From assembly GCF_040717535.1 (NCBI RefSeq), contig NZ_JBFEFI010000001.1, forward strand, positions 868,001 through 932,000: 64,000 nt of DNA. Reading direction: 5' to 3'. Both the position numbers and the translations under genes were made by a program. The DNA is from Thalassoglobus sp. JC818 (lineage in GTDB: Bacteria; Planctomycetota; Planctomycetia; Planctomycetales; Planctomycetaceae). Below the pieces are notes generated by a model that made no database searches, was not told the DNA's origin, and saw only the letters and a program-made list of their open reading frames with translations. Positions 9,425-17,872 of the stretch are shown here, piece after piece. Every line of letters starts with the position of its first letter. Within the stretch, counting starts at the first letter, position 1.

Positions 9425-10258
9425 TTAGAGAGGCTTTCCACAGCGTCGGCAGTAGACGGCATCTTTAAGGTGCCCTTCTGCCATGCAATAGGGGCAAGTC
9501 TGGTTCGACACGCTCTGTGTACGTTTCGCGTCGACCAATTCCGCAGAAACGAATCCTGTCGGAACAATGATCAAGCTGTAACCAATCAGAATCACAAGCG
9601 CTGAGACCAGTTTCCCGAGCGCCGTTTTAGGAACCACATCTCCGTAACCGACAGTCGTCATCGTCACCACAGCCCAGTAAATCGACTGCGGAATCGACGT
9701 GAACTGCGAAGTGACTCCAGCACTTCCAATTCGCTCGACTTCGTACATCGCAGTCCCGGCGATCGTCACGGTAATGAGCACGACTGTCAGGAAAACCACG
9801 ATCTTCGACCGCGCTCTCCACACAGCAGTAGCAAGCACTTCGGATTCTCTGGTCATGTGGAACAGCTTCATGATTCTGAAGACACGAAGCAGTCGAAAGG
9901 CCCGCACGACCGCGAACGATTTCGCACTTCCAAACCAGGGTGCAATGTAAGAGGGAAGAAACGAGATAAGATCGATGATTCCGTAGAAACTCAAAGCGTA
10001 TTTCCACGGCCGACGCACAGAAACGAGTCGCAGCACATATTCAATTGTAAAGAGAATTGTGCAGACCCATTCAATCAACACCAACGTCGGGCCATACGCC
10101 TTCTCAATCGACGGAACGGTCTCCAGGCAAACCGCAGCGACGCTGAGCAGAATCGCCACAAGCAACCCAATATCGAACCATTGCCCGGCTCGAGTATCGG
10201 CTTCGAAGATGATTGTATGTAGCTTCTCGCGCCACTGCGCTCTGGTGTCAGGTTCCAT
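9425..10258 (-). CDS. Voltage-gated-type potassium channel with C-terminal zinc ribbon
   Basis: This 277-residue ion-transport protein has six predicted membrane segments. The S4 helix carries regularly spaced arginines (RAFRLLRVFRIMKLF), and the pore loop has the K+ selectivity filter TTVGYGD. This is the Kv-like layout of bacterial channels. After S6 it ends with two CxxC pairs (CPYC and CRRCGKPL), a zinc-ribbon-like knuckle that could act as a cytoplasmic tetramerisation or sensing module; that role is inference. Potassium selectivity follows from the filter. The gene converges with the peptidase gene and is transcribed alone. Confidence 0.9.
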   Translation of the reverse strand: MEPDTRAQWREKLHTIIFEADTRAGQWFDIGLLVAILLSVAAVCLETVPSIEKAYGPTLVLIEWVCTILFTIEYVLRLVSVRRPWKYALSFYGIIDLISFLPSYIAPWFGSAKSFAVVRAFRLLRVFRIMKLFHMTRESEVLATAVWRARSKIVVFLTVVLITVTIAGTAMYEVERIGSAGVTSQFTSIPQSIYWAVVTMTTVGYGDVVPKTALGKLVSALVILIGYSLIIVPTGFVSAELVDAKRTQSVSNQTCPYCMAEGHLKDAVYCRRCGKPL

Positions 10259-10370
10259 TTCGCGAGTCTAGCTGATCTCAGTCGGAAGAACTATCATCGC
10301 TCGCCAGCAGCATTCATTTCTCGCATGATGATTGATTCACTCCCCCCTGTAGAAAGATCGGGGCGCAGCG

Positions 10371-11084
10371 ATGGGCACACAAACAAACGAAGAACAGATT
10401 CCCTCCGCACCGTCGACCATTGGCCAGATCGACGCTCAGAAACTGCACGCTGAGTCACTTCAACTGCGAAGCCAGCAGTTCTTTCTTTCCACAGTCGCTC
10501 TGGCTGGGGCAGGATTGTCGGCTTGGGTTGGTCCGGGACTGGCGGGTTTGACGGATTCCAGAATCGGTTTCTTCGGGCTGTTTACTGCCACATTCTGCTG
10601 GCTCGGCTTACTTGCGTTTCTCTACGAGTGGACGTTGATTCTTCGCCGACTGATTCATGTGATCGGATGGTACTTACAACTCAACGACTTATCGAATTGG
10701 GAGAAGCAGTTTCGCGCGTTTACAATTGCCCATCAGGGAAAAATCAATTTACTCGAGCCGACACCACCTGAGAAGTACATTCGAAGCCAGAACGACTTCT
10801 ATTACTGGGCCTTTGTTCTCTACGGAATTGTCGCTTGGACGGGAGGATTCGTAGTCGGAGAGAGCAAACTGTGGCCGCTCCAGGCAATCTCCTATTGGAA
10901 GGCAGAACAGTTGTTCGGAGTGAGCTTTTTCGGACTCTTGATCGTCGGCTATCTCGTCACTCTGCAGAGTCGACGATCCCGCAACGAAGCTGAGAACAAA
11001 CGCATCGAAAATGACTGGCCAAAGTTTCTCAAAGAACGCTCCCTGAATGAGCCAGCCGCCTCGTCATCAAAAGAACAACAGTGA
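10371..11084 (+). CDS. Hypothetical membrane protein
   Basis: I do not recognise this 237-residue protein. An N-terminal hydrophilic stretch of about 35 residues (helical, Gln/Glu-rich) is followed by two close membrane segments (FFLSTVALAGAGLSAWVGPG and FGLFTATFCWLGLLAFLYEW). A soluble loop with conserved-looking aromatics (QNDFYYWAF) and two more hydrophobic segments come next, then a charged C-terminus rich in Arg, Glu and Lys. The start is ATG. It is flanked by the divergent channel gene and a convergent PIN-like gene, so it is probably monocistronic. Confidence 0.65.
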   Translation: MGTQTNEEQIPSAPSTIGQIDAQKLHAESLQLRSQQFFLSTVALAGAGLSAWVGPGLAGLTDSRIGFFGLFTATFCWLGLLAFLYEWTLILRRLIHVIGWYLQLNDLSNWEKQFRAFTIAHQGKINLLEPTPPEKYIRSQNDFYYWAFVLYGIVAWTGGFVVGESKLWPLQAISYWKAEQLFGVSFFGLLIVGYLVTLQSRRSRNEAENKRIENDWPKFLKERSLNEPAASSSKEQQ

Positions 11085-11186
11085 TTGACGAGTTCAACAA
11101 GATCTCCGATTTCGAATGGCGGACGTCCTTTCAGTTTGGCCCGGAAGTCAGTGGTAGAACCAATACACAATCGTGATGACCATGAT

Positions 11187-11816
11187 CTAAAGATTGTATG
11201 AGATCTTTCCGTCAACCTCTTTGATGAGCTTTCGTTTTCGCAGTTCGGCAATCAAGTCTGCAAGTTGCGGTCCCGAAAGATTTTCTGCGAACAGCGAGTT
11301 AATCGTATTCGCAAGCGTCCTCACTCTCCGCGGCCGACTTTGCTTACGACGAGTCAGATTTTTAATGATCGCGTCGATCTTTTCACCGTGCGTCAGACCG
11401 ACAGAAAGTCGCAACTCAGGAATCTCGGAAAGTTCCCGCCGCCGCGCAACTCGCAGCTTTCTACCCTTCAGATGAGTGACCAAAGGGTCGAACCCCGTGT
11501 CGCGGGAAATGATGTGAAAATGCGCCTTCGGATACTGACTCGCTAATTCCCCGACATAAAAAGCAATATGAAAGTCGAGAGCATTTGCGCCTGCTCCTGA
11601 GATCGTGATGTACTGGGCAGCATCGCCGAACTCCTGCATCGACTGCACAAACTCGATCGAGATCTTCTTCTGCGTCGCCCCGACAAAGACGATGACTCGG
11701 AAGTTGCCCTTTTTTAGAACATCCAAACAATTTGGCTGCGTGTTCTCGAAATCAATCAACACGTAGTGAAGCGCATTCTTTGAATTCGCTTCGATCTGCT
11801 CTTCAGACAAAGCCAC
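11187..11816 (-). CDS. PIN-like domain protein (PIN7 type), putative RNase
   Basis: This 209-residue protein has the signature of the PIN-like family found in DUF- and NYN-type nucleases. These are an N-terminal YVLIDFENTQP acidic motif, FVGATQKKI, the GAGANALDFHIAFYVGEL block and FHIISRDTGFDPLVTHLKGR, which carry the acidic residues expected to bind a divalent metal. A C-terminal helical region (from about residue 150) has basic runs (RRKQSRPRR) and may bind nucleic acid. The predicted activity is RNA cleavage; the target is unknown. The start appears to be GTG, with AAGGAG directly upstream and unusually close. The gene may lie further downstream than drawn. No antitoxin partner is visible. 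Confidence 0.8.
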   Translation of the reverse strand: MALSEEQIEANSKNALHYVLIDFENTQPNCLDVLKKGNFRVIVFVGATQKKISIEFVQSMQEFGDAAQYITISGAGANALDFHIAFYVGELASQYPKAHFHIISRDTGFDPLVTHLKGRKLRVARRRELSEIPELRLSVGLTHGEKIDAIIKNLTRRKQSRPRRVRTLANTINSLFAENLSGPQLADLIAELRKRKLIKEVDGKISYNL

Positions 11817-11992
11817 TCCTTACAACTGATCAGCCCGTTGAGATCAAATGCTTGCTGTGTGCATCACATGCAACACTTCATGATACCCCACGCTGCACAG
11901 CAGTTTGAAGAGCGTATCTCGTTCGCTCCTAACTCGCTGCAGTGCGTCAAATCAGGGTTTCGATGTGTGTACGGAAACAGAGTGTGAGAAGA

Positions 11993-12235
11993 TCACGCTT
12001 TTTTGATCGCTCGAACAATTGCAATTAAGACGACCGCGCCGACAAGCGCAGTGACTAGGCTTCCAATCAGACCGTCAGGGCTAATCTCAAGCATGTCGAA
12101 AATGAAACCGCCGACAACTGCCCCCAGAACACCCACGACAAGATCGCCGATCAGACCGAAGCCTCCACCTTTCATAATCTGACCCGCTGCCCAGCCAGCC
12201 ACAATTCCGATCAACAGAAAGTAGACAAAGTTCAT
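11993..12235 (-). CDS. GlsB/YeaQ/YmgE family small membrane protein
   Basis: This is an 80-residue protein with three hydrophobic segments and glycine-rich turns (AGWAAGQIMKGGGFGLIGDLVVG, VLGAVVGGFIF), typical of the transglycosylase-associated/GlsB family. The family is linked to envelope or general stress, but its molecular role is unknown. I chose the second ATG (MNFVYFLL): a GGGGAG lies six bases before it, and the first seven codons of the longer frame are polar. The gene-free stretch downstream of it (towards 11820) shows nothing clear. Confidence 0.88.
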   Translation of the reverse strand: MNFVYFLLIGIVAGWAAGQIMKGGGFGLIGDLVVGVLGAVVGGFIFDMLEISPDGLIGSLVTALVGAVVLIAIVRAIKKA

Positions 12236-12256
12236 CGCATTCTCCCCAGCAGGCAT

Positions 12257-12721
12257 GTCACCAATTGAAGGAAACCGTGGAACATCTTTATCTCGGCTAT
12301 GCAGCGATCCCGACGAGCCAACAAACGTACCGTCGAGCGAATCGAGGTTTCTCGCTGATAAAGACCCTGAGAGTCATCTCTCTGCGGACGCACTGCTTAT
12401 TCCAAACTACCCGGAACACGCCCTGTAGAAAACCTTCACTTCTCCCGAAGTTGTCGATTCGTCAGCAAATCAGTTCACAGCCAACCGATGAAAGTTCGTC
12501 CTCTGACGAGAATCATAGGCAAGAATCTTGGCCTGCAGCGCGAGGCTCAGCCAATAAAAGAAACAAGGTGACACCGCAGTTGAGTGCGGGTCACCTTGTC
12601 GTTCAGCAACACATTCGAGAAAGAGAGTTTCGTTCAAATGGCAATCAAACTCAAAGAACGAACACAAGTGGTGAATTTTTCACAGTAGTCGTTTCATCAT
12701 GGCGATGAACAACAGAGCCAA
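12257..12721. other. Gene-free interval with one stem-loop
   Basis: No convincing gene is seen in these 465 bp. The plus-strand open frame here (12265-12708) has a composition unlike its neighbours and no ribosome binding site. The one clear element is the hairpin at 12563-12599 downstream of the PEP-CTERM gene. Confidence 0.6.
12563..12599 (-). terminator. Hairpin downstream of the PEP-CTERM gene
   Basis: A 9-bp perfect stem (ACAAGGTGA with TCACCTTGT) encloses a short loop that can itself pair (CCGCA with TGCGG). It lies about 120 bp past the stop of the minus-strand PEP-CTERM gene. A pyrimidine-rich tail follows in the minus direction (TTTCTTTTATT), fitting an intrinsic terminator. Confidence 0.7.
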
Positions 12722-13372
12722 TTAGTTTGTTTTTCGTCGACGTCGAAGGAACAAACCAATCGATCCAATTCCCAGCAGGGCCATCGATGATGGTTCAGGC
12801 ACGGCAGCTGTGGTGCCAACGCTGATATTGTCGATCGAGTAGAACAGCTGAGCATTTCCACCGAGTCCTCCGAATTGAACTTCAGTGAGATTTGCGAAAC
12901 TTCCGGAGAGATTGAAGAGTTGAAAATCAGGTTGCCCGCCGGCACCGTCATGAATTCCGTCGAGAGCAAAGGATTGAACGACCGTTCCGCCTCCGGCCAG
13001 AAAACCTGTCACTTCGATATCGGAAGCCCAGTTCGACGTGACGCCCAAGTGTGCTTCTCCACCGAGAAAGCTCAGCAGGGAAAATGGATTGCCATTCGCC
13101 TGAGTCATCGAAATCACAGTACCGGCATTGTGACTCAACAGGTAACGGCTGCTTCCATTGTCAGGTCCGATTGGACTCATAAACTGGGGCGATGCTGTCG
13201 CAGCACCGAAAAGCCCGGCTGGACTTGTAGATGTGAAATTGAACCCGTTGTCTGTGAAGCCTGTGGTCCATGCAATTGACTGACTTTCAAAGTCAATTAA
13301 TTCCATCCCCGCATTCGCTGACTGCGTCAGAATGACGATCATTCCGACTGAACTAAGAATTCCTTTGAACAT
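12722..13372 (-). CDS. PEP-CTERM sorting-domain protein, secreted
   Basis: This is a 216-residue exported protein. A signal peptide (MFKGILSSVGMIVILTQSANA) leads into a beta-rich body (PEP-CTERM-type extracellular sheet protein), and the C-terminus carries the full tripartite sorting signal: VPEPSS, a hydrophobic helix (MALLGIGSIGLFL) and RRRRK. The family's C-terminal tag is recognised by an exosortase and linked to exopolysaccharide or outer-surface display. No exosortase gene is in this window. The start at 13372 was chosen because it begins the signal peptide and has AGGTG five bases upstream. The function of the body domain is unknown. Confidence 0.88.
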   Translation of the reverse strand: MFKGILSSVGMIVILTQSANAGMELIDFESQSIAWTTGFTDNGFNFTSTSPAGLFGAATASPQFMSPIGPDNGSSRYLLSHNAGTVISMTQANGNPFSLLSFLGGEAHLGVTSNWASDIEVTGFLAGGGTVVQSFALDGIHDGAGGQPDFQLFNLSGSFANLTEVQFGGLGGNAQLFYSIDNISVGTTAAVPEPSSMALLGIGSIGLFLRRRRKTN

Positions 13373-13753
13373 TGTGCACCTGTTTTTTGAGTTCCGCAAA
13401 ATCTTTGTTTTTTCCAGATGCTCACTTGTACTTCTCAAAAACCTTAGCGGGGGTGCATTTTGTTAAAGTTTCACGGCTCCTTCAGTTCGAATTACAACGC
13501 TTGTGTGGTTTACTCTCAAATTGAGCTATATATTCTCATTAACGGTCACGCAGAATCATGTTTATTAAATGGATCGCATTGGTTCTTTCGTTTCTCCAAT
13601 GCATCATGCGTTGAATCAACGTTGCCGAAAGATCGCGAACGTGGCCTCCAGGCATCACTCGGATCGTTGAGCCCGTATCCAACATTTTGCGACGACATGA
13701 GAGAGTTTGATCGCAATGATTCGCCGTCTCGTCAGCATGAAACGACGAGTGCT
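13373..13753. other. Gene-free interval between PEP-CTERM gene and AbiEii
   Basis: These 381 bp should hold the PEP-CTERM promoter on the minus strand. The part near 13440-13560 is A/T-rich. The plus-strand frame across it runs antisense into the toxin gene and has no ribosome binding site, so no gene is called. Confidence 0.5.
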
Positions 13754-14683
13754 TTAGTTTTTCGAAGTCGTCCAAGGCCCACGTGGAGGCCACTTCATTT
13801 CGAAAGGAATTTCTCGTTGAAGGGCTTCGAGAGGCGGAATCAGAAACGAACGCAACTGTGCGAGAACTTCTGAAAAGGTCGCTTCGCCGATGCTTAGGCG
13901 GCTCTTTCGATGGAAAGCTGTCCACTGCGTCGACTTCTGGGGATCGGCAGCAAACTCATCCGTCAATGCGAATGGAGTCTCGCTGGGAAGTGCTGTTTTC
14001 CGTCTGACGAAAGTCGCTCGAATCGCATCGCTGAGTTGCAGCCCAATGAACGCATCTTGATTCGCGAGCGTCCAGAGATCGTAAAAGTCTTTCATGCGAC
14101 TGTTCGCAATTCCCAGCACGACGAGAGCATGCAACTTCTCAGCAATCACAGTTTCTCTCGGATAAGCCATCAGTTGCGGCGGTTCGAGATCGAGGATTGT
14201 CGGATAAGTGACCGAAATCGGTTCCGGAGTAATCGCATCACCAAAGCCGATGTCGATTTGAATCGGAATCCTCGCTGTGACAAGTTGAGAAGTCAGCCTG
14301 ACCCGGATTCCCTGGTAGTCAGCATCTTCCTTGATTTGGTCGGCGATGACACTTTCAGGCAGGTAGACCATCCCATCATTCGAAACGTCCACACTGCAAA
14401 TCGTCGAGAAGATTTCTCGAAAGTGTTCAGGATCAGGTGTCCCCGCTCCCAGAAGGTCAAGATCACGGGTAGGGCGATGAACATCGGCCGTCCAAATTTG
14501 AAACAGCATGGCTCCTTTGAGGACGAAGAGATCGCGATGCTCCGACTGAGACATCCGATACAGAAATCGTTCGAGCGCGTATCGGGTGAGAATCTGATTG
14601 AAGTTTTCCCGCCGCTCGCGAGAGAGGTTCAACAACTTCTGTCGGACGGAGGCGGCCAGGTTTCGGGCAGGGGGTCGGCTCAC
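13754..14683 (-). CDS. abiEii: AbiEii/AbiGii-family nucleotidyltransferase toxin
   Basis: This 309-residue protein of the AbiEii (DUF1814) nucleotidyltransferase family is the toxin half of a type IV toxin-antitoxin pair. The nucleotidyltransferase signature is the FVLKGAMLF block followed by HRPTRDLDLLG, whose paired Asp residues should hold metal, and a downstream ETVIAEKLHAL motif with the catalytic-type Lys. Known AbiEii toxins act as nucleotidyltransferases on tRNA or other RNA and stop growth; in phage infection they act as abortive-infection factors. I chose the GTG start at 14683, because GTGA overlaps the stop of the antitoxin gene by 4 bp, a classic sign of coupling. The longer frame upstream is antitoxin shadow. 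Confidence 0.88.
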   Translation of the reverse strand: MSRPPARNLAASVRQKLLNLSRERRENFNQILTRYALERFLYRMSQSEHRDLFVLKGAMLFQIWTADVHRPTRDLDLLGAGTPDPEHFREIFSTICSVDVSNDGMVYLPESVIADQIKEDADYQGIRVRLTSQLVTARIPIQIDIGFGDAITPEPISVTYPTILDLEPPQLMAYPRETVIAEKLHALVVLGIANSRMKDFYDLWTLANQDAFIGLQLSDAIRATFVRRKTALPSETPFALTDEFAADPQKSTQWTAFHRKSRLSIGEATFSEVLAQLRSFLIPPLEALQREIPFEMKWPPRGPWTTSKN

Positions 14684-15276
14684 GACAGGCTTTCCATGTA
14701 TGGCCGCATGACATTCGTCATTCGGCAAACCTGCGCAGCTTTCCAGATTTCGTCGCGTGTCGCCCGTTTCTCTCGAATGCAATCGCGCAGGGCTTCGATG
14801 GCAACGTCCAACCCAATCTTGTTGCGAAACTTGAAGCAGTCGGCCACAGTTTTCGCAGGAGTGTAGATGTGGACGGACACTCCATCGATTTGATGGTCCT
14901 CGACACCAAACGTGAGTGCCTGACCTGAGAATCTCGCCACTCGAATTGGCGGGGAGTCAATAGTCGGTTGCCGTGCGTGATTGTCGAGCGCGATCCAGAC
15001 TTCGAATGGAAATTCGGTCGTCAGTTCATGAAAGTGCAGGGCACTCAAGAGACAGATCACTCCCTGAGGAATCAGCTTCGCAGCCTCTGCCAGAGAACGA
15101 TGTTCACCCGGTTCTGAATCGAGCAAACAATACAAGCCGCGACTGGGGCGATCGATCAGACCTTCGGCGTACATGCGATTCAAGTAGGAAGCAGAGATGC
15201 CTGCCTCCTCGACGTCGCGCGGCCGAAGGACTCCCGATTGCCGGAGCATTTCCAGAATTTGTTGACGTTTGTTCAC
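14680..15276 (-). CDS. abiEi: AbiEi-family antitoxin / transcriptional regulator
   Basis: This 198-residue AbiEi-type protein has an N-terminal winged-helix (ILEMLRQSGVLRPRDVEEAGISASYLNRMY). An AbiEi_4-like core follows (LYCLL, CLLSALHFHEL, VHIYTPAKTVADCFKFRNKIGLDVAIEAL). Known AbiEi proteins repress their own operon and counter AbiEii without contacting it (type IV). It lies directly upstream of the toxin gene with a 4-bp GTGA overlap, so the two should be translated in a coupled way. The operon promoter must lie in the 212-bp gap to the divergent recO gene. Confidence 0.88.
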   Translation of the reverse strand: MNKRQQILEMLRQSGVLRPRDVEEAGISASYLNRMYAEGLIDRPSRGLYCLLDSEPGEHRSLAEAAKLIPQGVICLLSALHFHELTTEFPFEVWIALDNHARQPTIDSPPIRVARFSGQALTFGVEDHQIDGVSVHIYTPAKTVADCFKFRNKIGLDVAIEALRDCIREKRATRDEIWKAAQVCRMTNVMRPYMESLS

Positions 15277-15488
15277 TGCTAAATTTCGAAAACGTCGGTA
15301 CTTTCCAACAACTACCTACATTATCGCAACACCACATCACCAACCACAGGCAATCTGCCCAGAGAACGTCAAATCCTAAAATTTCACACCCATGTTCACT
15401 GGATCGTAGGGAATGAAGTGATTCCCCCAGCCTGACGTCGATCAGGCAGGATTGACGGTTTCTCCTGACGCTCGTAGTGTTTGCGATC

Positions 15489-16235
15489 ATGTCCACCGAG
15501 AAATCTGAAGCAATTGTCATTCGCCAGGCTGATTTCAGCGAATCGAGCCGCGTCGTGACGCTATTCACTCGGGAATTCGGAAAAATCTCGTGTCTTGCGA
15601 AGGGAGCCAAACGGCTTCGAAATGCTTTCGAAGGGTCTCTCGATCTCCTCTCTGAGTGTCGAATCGTCTTCATTCGCAAGCAGACAGGCGGCCTCGATCT
15701 TCTGACCGAAGCTCAGCTCGTTCAACGCTTTCAGCCTGCTTCCAAGAGCCTGCTGCATCTCTATGGCGGATATTATATTGCCGAACTGTTGAACTCGCTG
15801 ACAGAAGAGCACGACCCGCACACTGAACTCTACACATCCGCTGCACACGCACTGGAATCCCTAAGCTCTCCACAATCGCCTGTCACCGCAATCTTTCGAT
15901 TTGAATTGACGATCCTTTATGAAATCGGCCAGCTGCCGGACTTTCGAACCTGCACGATTTGCCATTCGACGATTTCTTTGGACGATCAAAGCAGATTTTG
16001 GGTCTCAGAGTCCGGATTGATCTGTTCACGATGTGGCCATTCCGATTATCAACAGAGCGCGATCGAATCTGGCACGATTGCCGTGATCCTCAAACTGATC
16101 GAAAGCGACATTGCCAAATTGGATCGTCTGGTCATTTCAGACCGACAGAGCAAAGAAATTCGACGAATCCTGAATGCGATCATTGCCTCAATTCTCGGGC
16201 GACGCCCGAAAACAGCGGCACTGCTCAAGTTCTAA
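15489..16235 (+). CDS. recO: DNA repair protein RecO
   Basis: This 248-residue protein has the N-terminal OB-fold of RecO (EAIVIRQADFSESSRVVTLFTREFGKISCLAKGAKR), the helical domain and a four-cysteine zinc motif (CTICHSTI and CSRCGH). RecO loads RecA on SSB-coated DNA in the RecFOR pathway and anneals strands. I chose the ATG at 15489 (MSTEKSEAIV); four more codons upstream are open but carry no family residues. The length is normal. It is divergent from the AbiE operon and is followed after about 115 bp by the BamD-like lipoprotein gene, with which it may be co-transcribed. Confidence 0.93.
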   Translation: MSTEKSEAIVIRQADFSESSRVVTLFTREFGKISCLAKGAKRLRNAFEGSLDLLSECRIVFIRKQTGGLDLLTEAQLVQRFQPASKSLLHLYGGYYIAELLNSLTEEHDPHTELYTSAAHALESLSSPQSPVTAIFRFELTILYEIGQLPDFRTCTICHSTISLDDQSRFWVSESGLICSRCGHSDYQQSAIESGTIAVILKLIESDIAKLDRLVISDRQSKEIRRILNAIIASILGRRPKTAALLKF

Positions 16236-16350
16236 AGCAGATTGAAGATTTCGGTCTCTTTGCTCTGACGTGCTGACGGCCTTCTCTCCCCTGAATCCGT
16301 CCGTCTCCCCTTCCAAGTGAGCGATGTTGACATCGTCACCAGGGTGAGTG

Positions 16351-17856
16351 ATGAAATACGTGAACCTACTCAATTCGAGAACCGTCCGAGCCTCCGTGGC
16401 AGCGTCCCTGTTTGCAGGCACGCTGGCAGCCTGCGGGTGCGCCGGTCCGTCCCTGTTTTCGCGACAAGTCTCCGCCGACGAGCCGGGACCGTCGATCGAT
16501 AACGTGATGGGACCGACGGAACGAGGACTGCGGCAAGTCGCCTTCGAGCGTGGCGAGAAAGTTCGAGGTGGCTCCGATAAGGATCTCGAATTGGCACGCG
16601 GGAAGTACGACCGAGCCAAGCAGCTCTTCGACAATAAAGATTATGCAGGTGCCGAACGCGCGTTCAAATCGATCGTCGACGAGCGTCGCAAGTCTTACGA
16701 AACATTCCAGAGTCGCTTCGAAAGTTTCTGGGGCTTGGGTAAAGACTCGCTGGCCTACGATCAGTTCGGCGATCCTGTCGAAGAAGATGCACTCTTCATG
16801 CTGGCAGAATCACAGTTCGCCCGCCAACGCTTTACGAAGGCGCAGGATTCTTACGACGACCTCCTGAACCGGTATCCATCCACACGGCACATGGACCGCG
16901 TCACTCGGCAAATGTTCCGAATGGCTCGCTACTGGCTCAACTTCCCGACTGACACCGACAAGACGACCTCATCCGAAATTAAACTGGCTTCCGCGGATGT
17001 TCGCACCCCCGGAGACGTGGCTGTCAGCTCAGGTGAACCCGGCAAAGAAGGGTCCATCTTTCCAAACCTGACAGACAAAACCCGCCCGGTTTACGATGCG
17101 GATGGGCGAGGACTTCAGGCTTTGCGGTCGATCTGGCTGCACGATGCGACCGGACCGCTCGCCGACGATGCCCTGATGTTGTCAGCGAATCACAACCTGC
17201 GGATTCGAAATCACATCGAAGCCAAACGGCTCTACACACTTCTGCGTGAACAGTATCCGGACAGCCCACACCTCAAGGATGCTTATCTGCTGGGAGCCCA
17301 CGTGACGATGGCTGCCTACGAAGGCCCTGAATACGACGGAGAAGCTCTCCACGAAGCACGCGATCTGAAACAGTCGCTCCTGCAACTCTATCCAGAGCTT
17401 TCCTCGGAAGAGCGTCAACGGCTCGAATCCGAAATCAATCAGATGCACACAGCTGAGATTGAGCGCATCTGGGAGCAAGTCCGTTTCTATCAAGTTAAAG
17501 GAACGACGCCTTCAGTCGCGCTCTATTGCAACGTGCTGATCAATCGTTACCCGAACTCGGAGTATGCGGAACGAGCCCGCGAAGTTCTCCGAAACATCGA
17601 GTCTTCGAACAGCGGCAGCAACTTCTGGCCATGGTCAGGTGGATCAACTCCAACCCAGACCGCAGAAACGCCAGCCCGCTCGAACCCGACCGATCCGCGA
17701 ACATCAACGAGACCGCAACCGGTTGAGTCTGCTCCTGTCGAAAGCAATCCAGAGCCAGAGAAGAGAAGCTTGTTCAACTTCCTTCGCAAGGCGGACGAAG
17801 CTCCTCAACTCCAATCTCCACCACAAAGTCCGACGACAGGTTCGGCCACACTCTAA
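16351..17856 (+). CDS. BamD-like TPR lipoprotein (outer-membrane assembly)
   Basis: This is a 501-residue exported lipoprotein with a lipobox (TLAACGCAG) and several tetratricopeptide-like repeats resembling BamD/YfiO: LARGKYDRAKQLFDNKDYAG, ALFMLAESQFARQRFTKAQ, DDALMLSANHNLRIRNHIEA and VALYCNVLINRYPNSEYAE. BamD recognises beta-barrel precursors in the Bam complex. Planctomycete versions are longer and carry a low-complexity C-terminus, here Pro/Ser/Thr-rich from about residue 425. The ATG at 16351 is chosen over the GTG one codon earlier because AGGG lies upstream. It ends 16 bp before the LptE-like lipoprotein gene, so the two form an envelope-assembly pair. Confidence 0.8.
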   Translation: MKYVNLLNSRTVRASVAASLFAGTLAACGCAGPSLFSRQVSADEPGPSIDNVMGPTERGLRQVAFERGEKVRGGSDKDLELARGKYDRAKQLFDNKDYAGAERAFKSIVDERRKSYETFQSRFESFWGLGKDSLAYDQFGDPVEEDALFMLAESQFARQRFTKAQDSYDDLLNRYPSTRHMDRVTRQMFRMARYWLNFPTDTDKTTSSEIKLASADVRTPGDVAVSSGEPGKEGSIFPNLTDKTRPVYDADGRGLQALRSIWLHDATGPLADDALMLSANHNLRIRNHIEAKRLYTLLREQYPDSPHLKDAYLLGAHVTMAAYEGPEYDGEALHEARDLKQSLLQLYPELSSEERQRLESEINQMHTAEIERIWEQVRFYQVKGTTPSVALYCNVLINRYPNSEYAERAREVLRNIESSNSGSNFWPWSGGSTPTQTAETPARSNPTDPRTSTRPQPVESAPVESNPEPEKRSLFNFLRKADEAPQLQSPPQSPTTGSATL

Positions 17857-17872
17857 TTCGAACTTCAGCACA

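Noticed and set aside
12265-12708. 147-codon plus-strand frame between GlsB-like and PEP-CTERM genes
   Set aside because: Composition unlike the neighbours, crosses the terminator hairpin at 12563-12599.
13910-14866. 318-codon open frame on the plus strand across the AbiEii toxin gene
   Set aside because: It is antisense to a well-supported gene, has an implausible composition and no family likeness.
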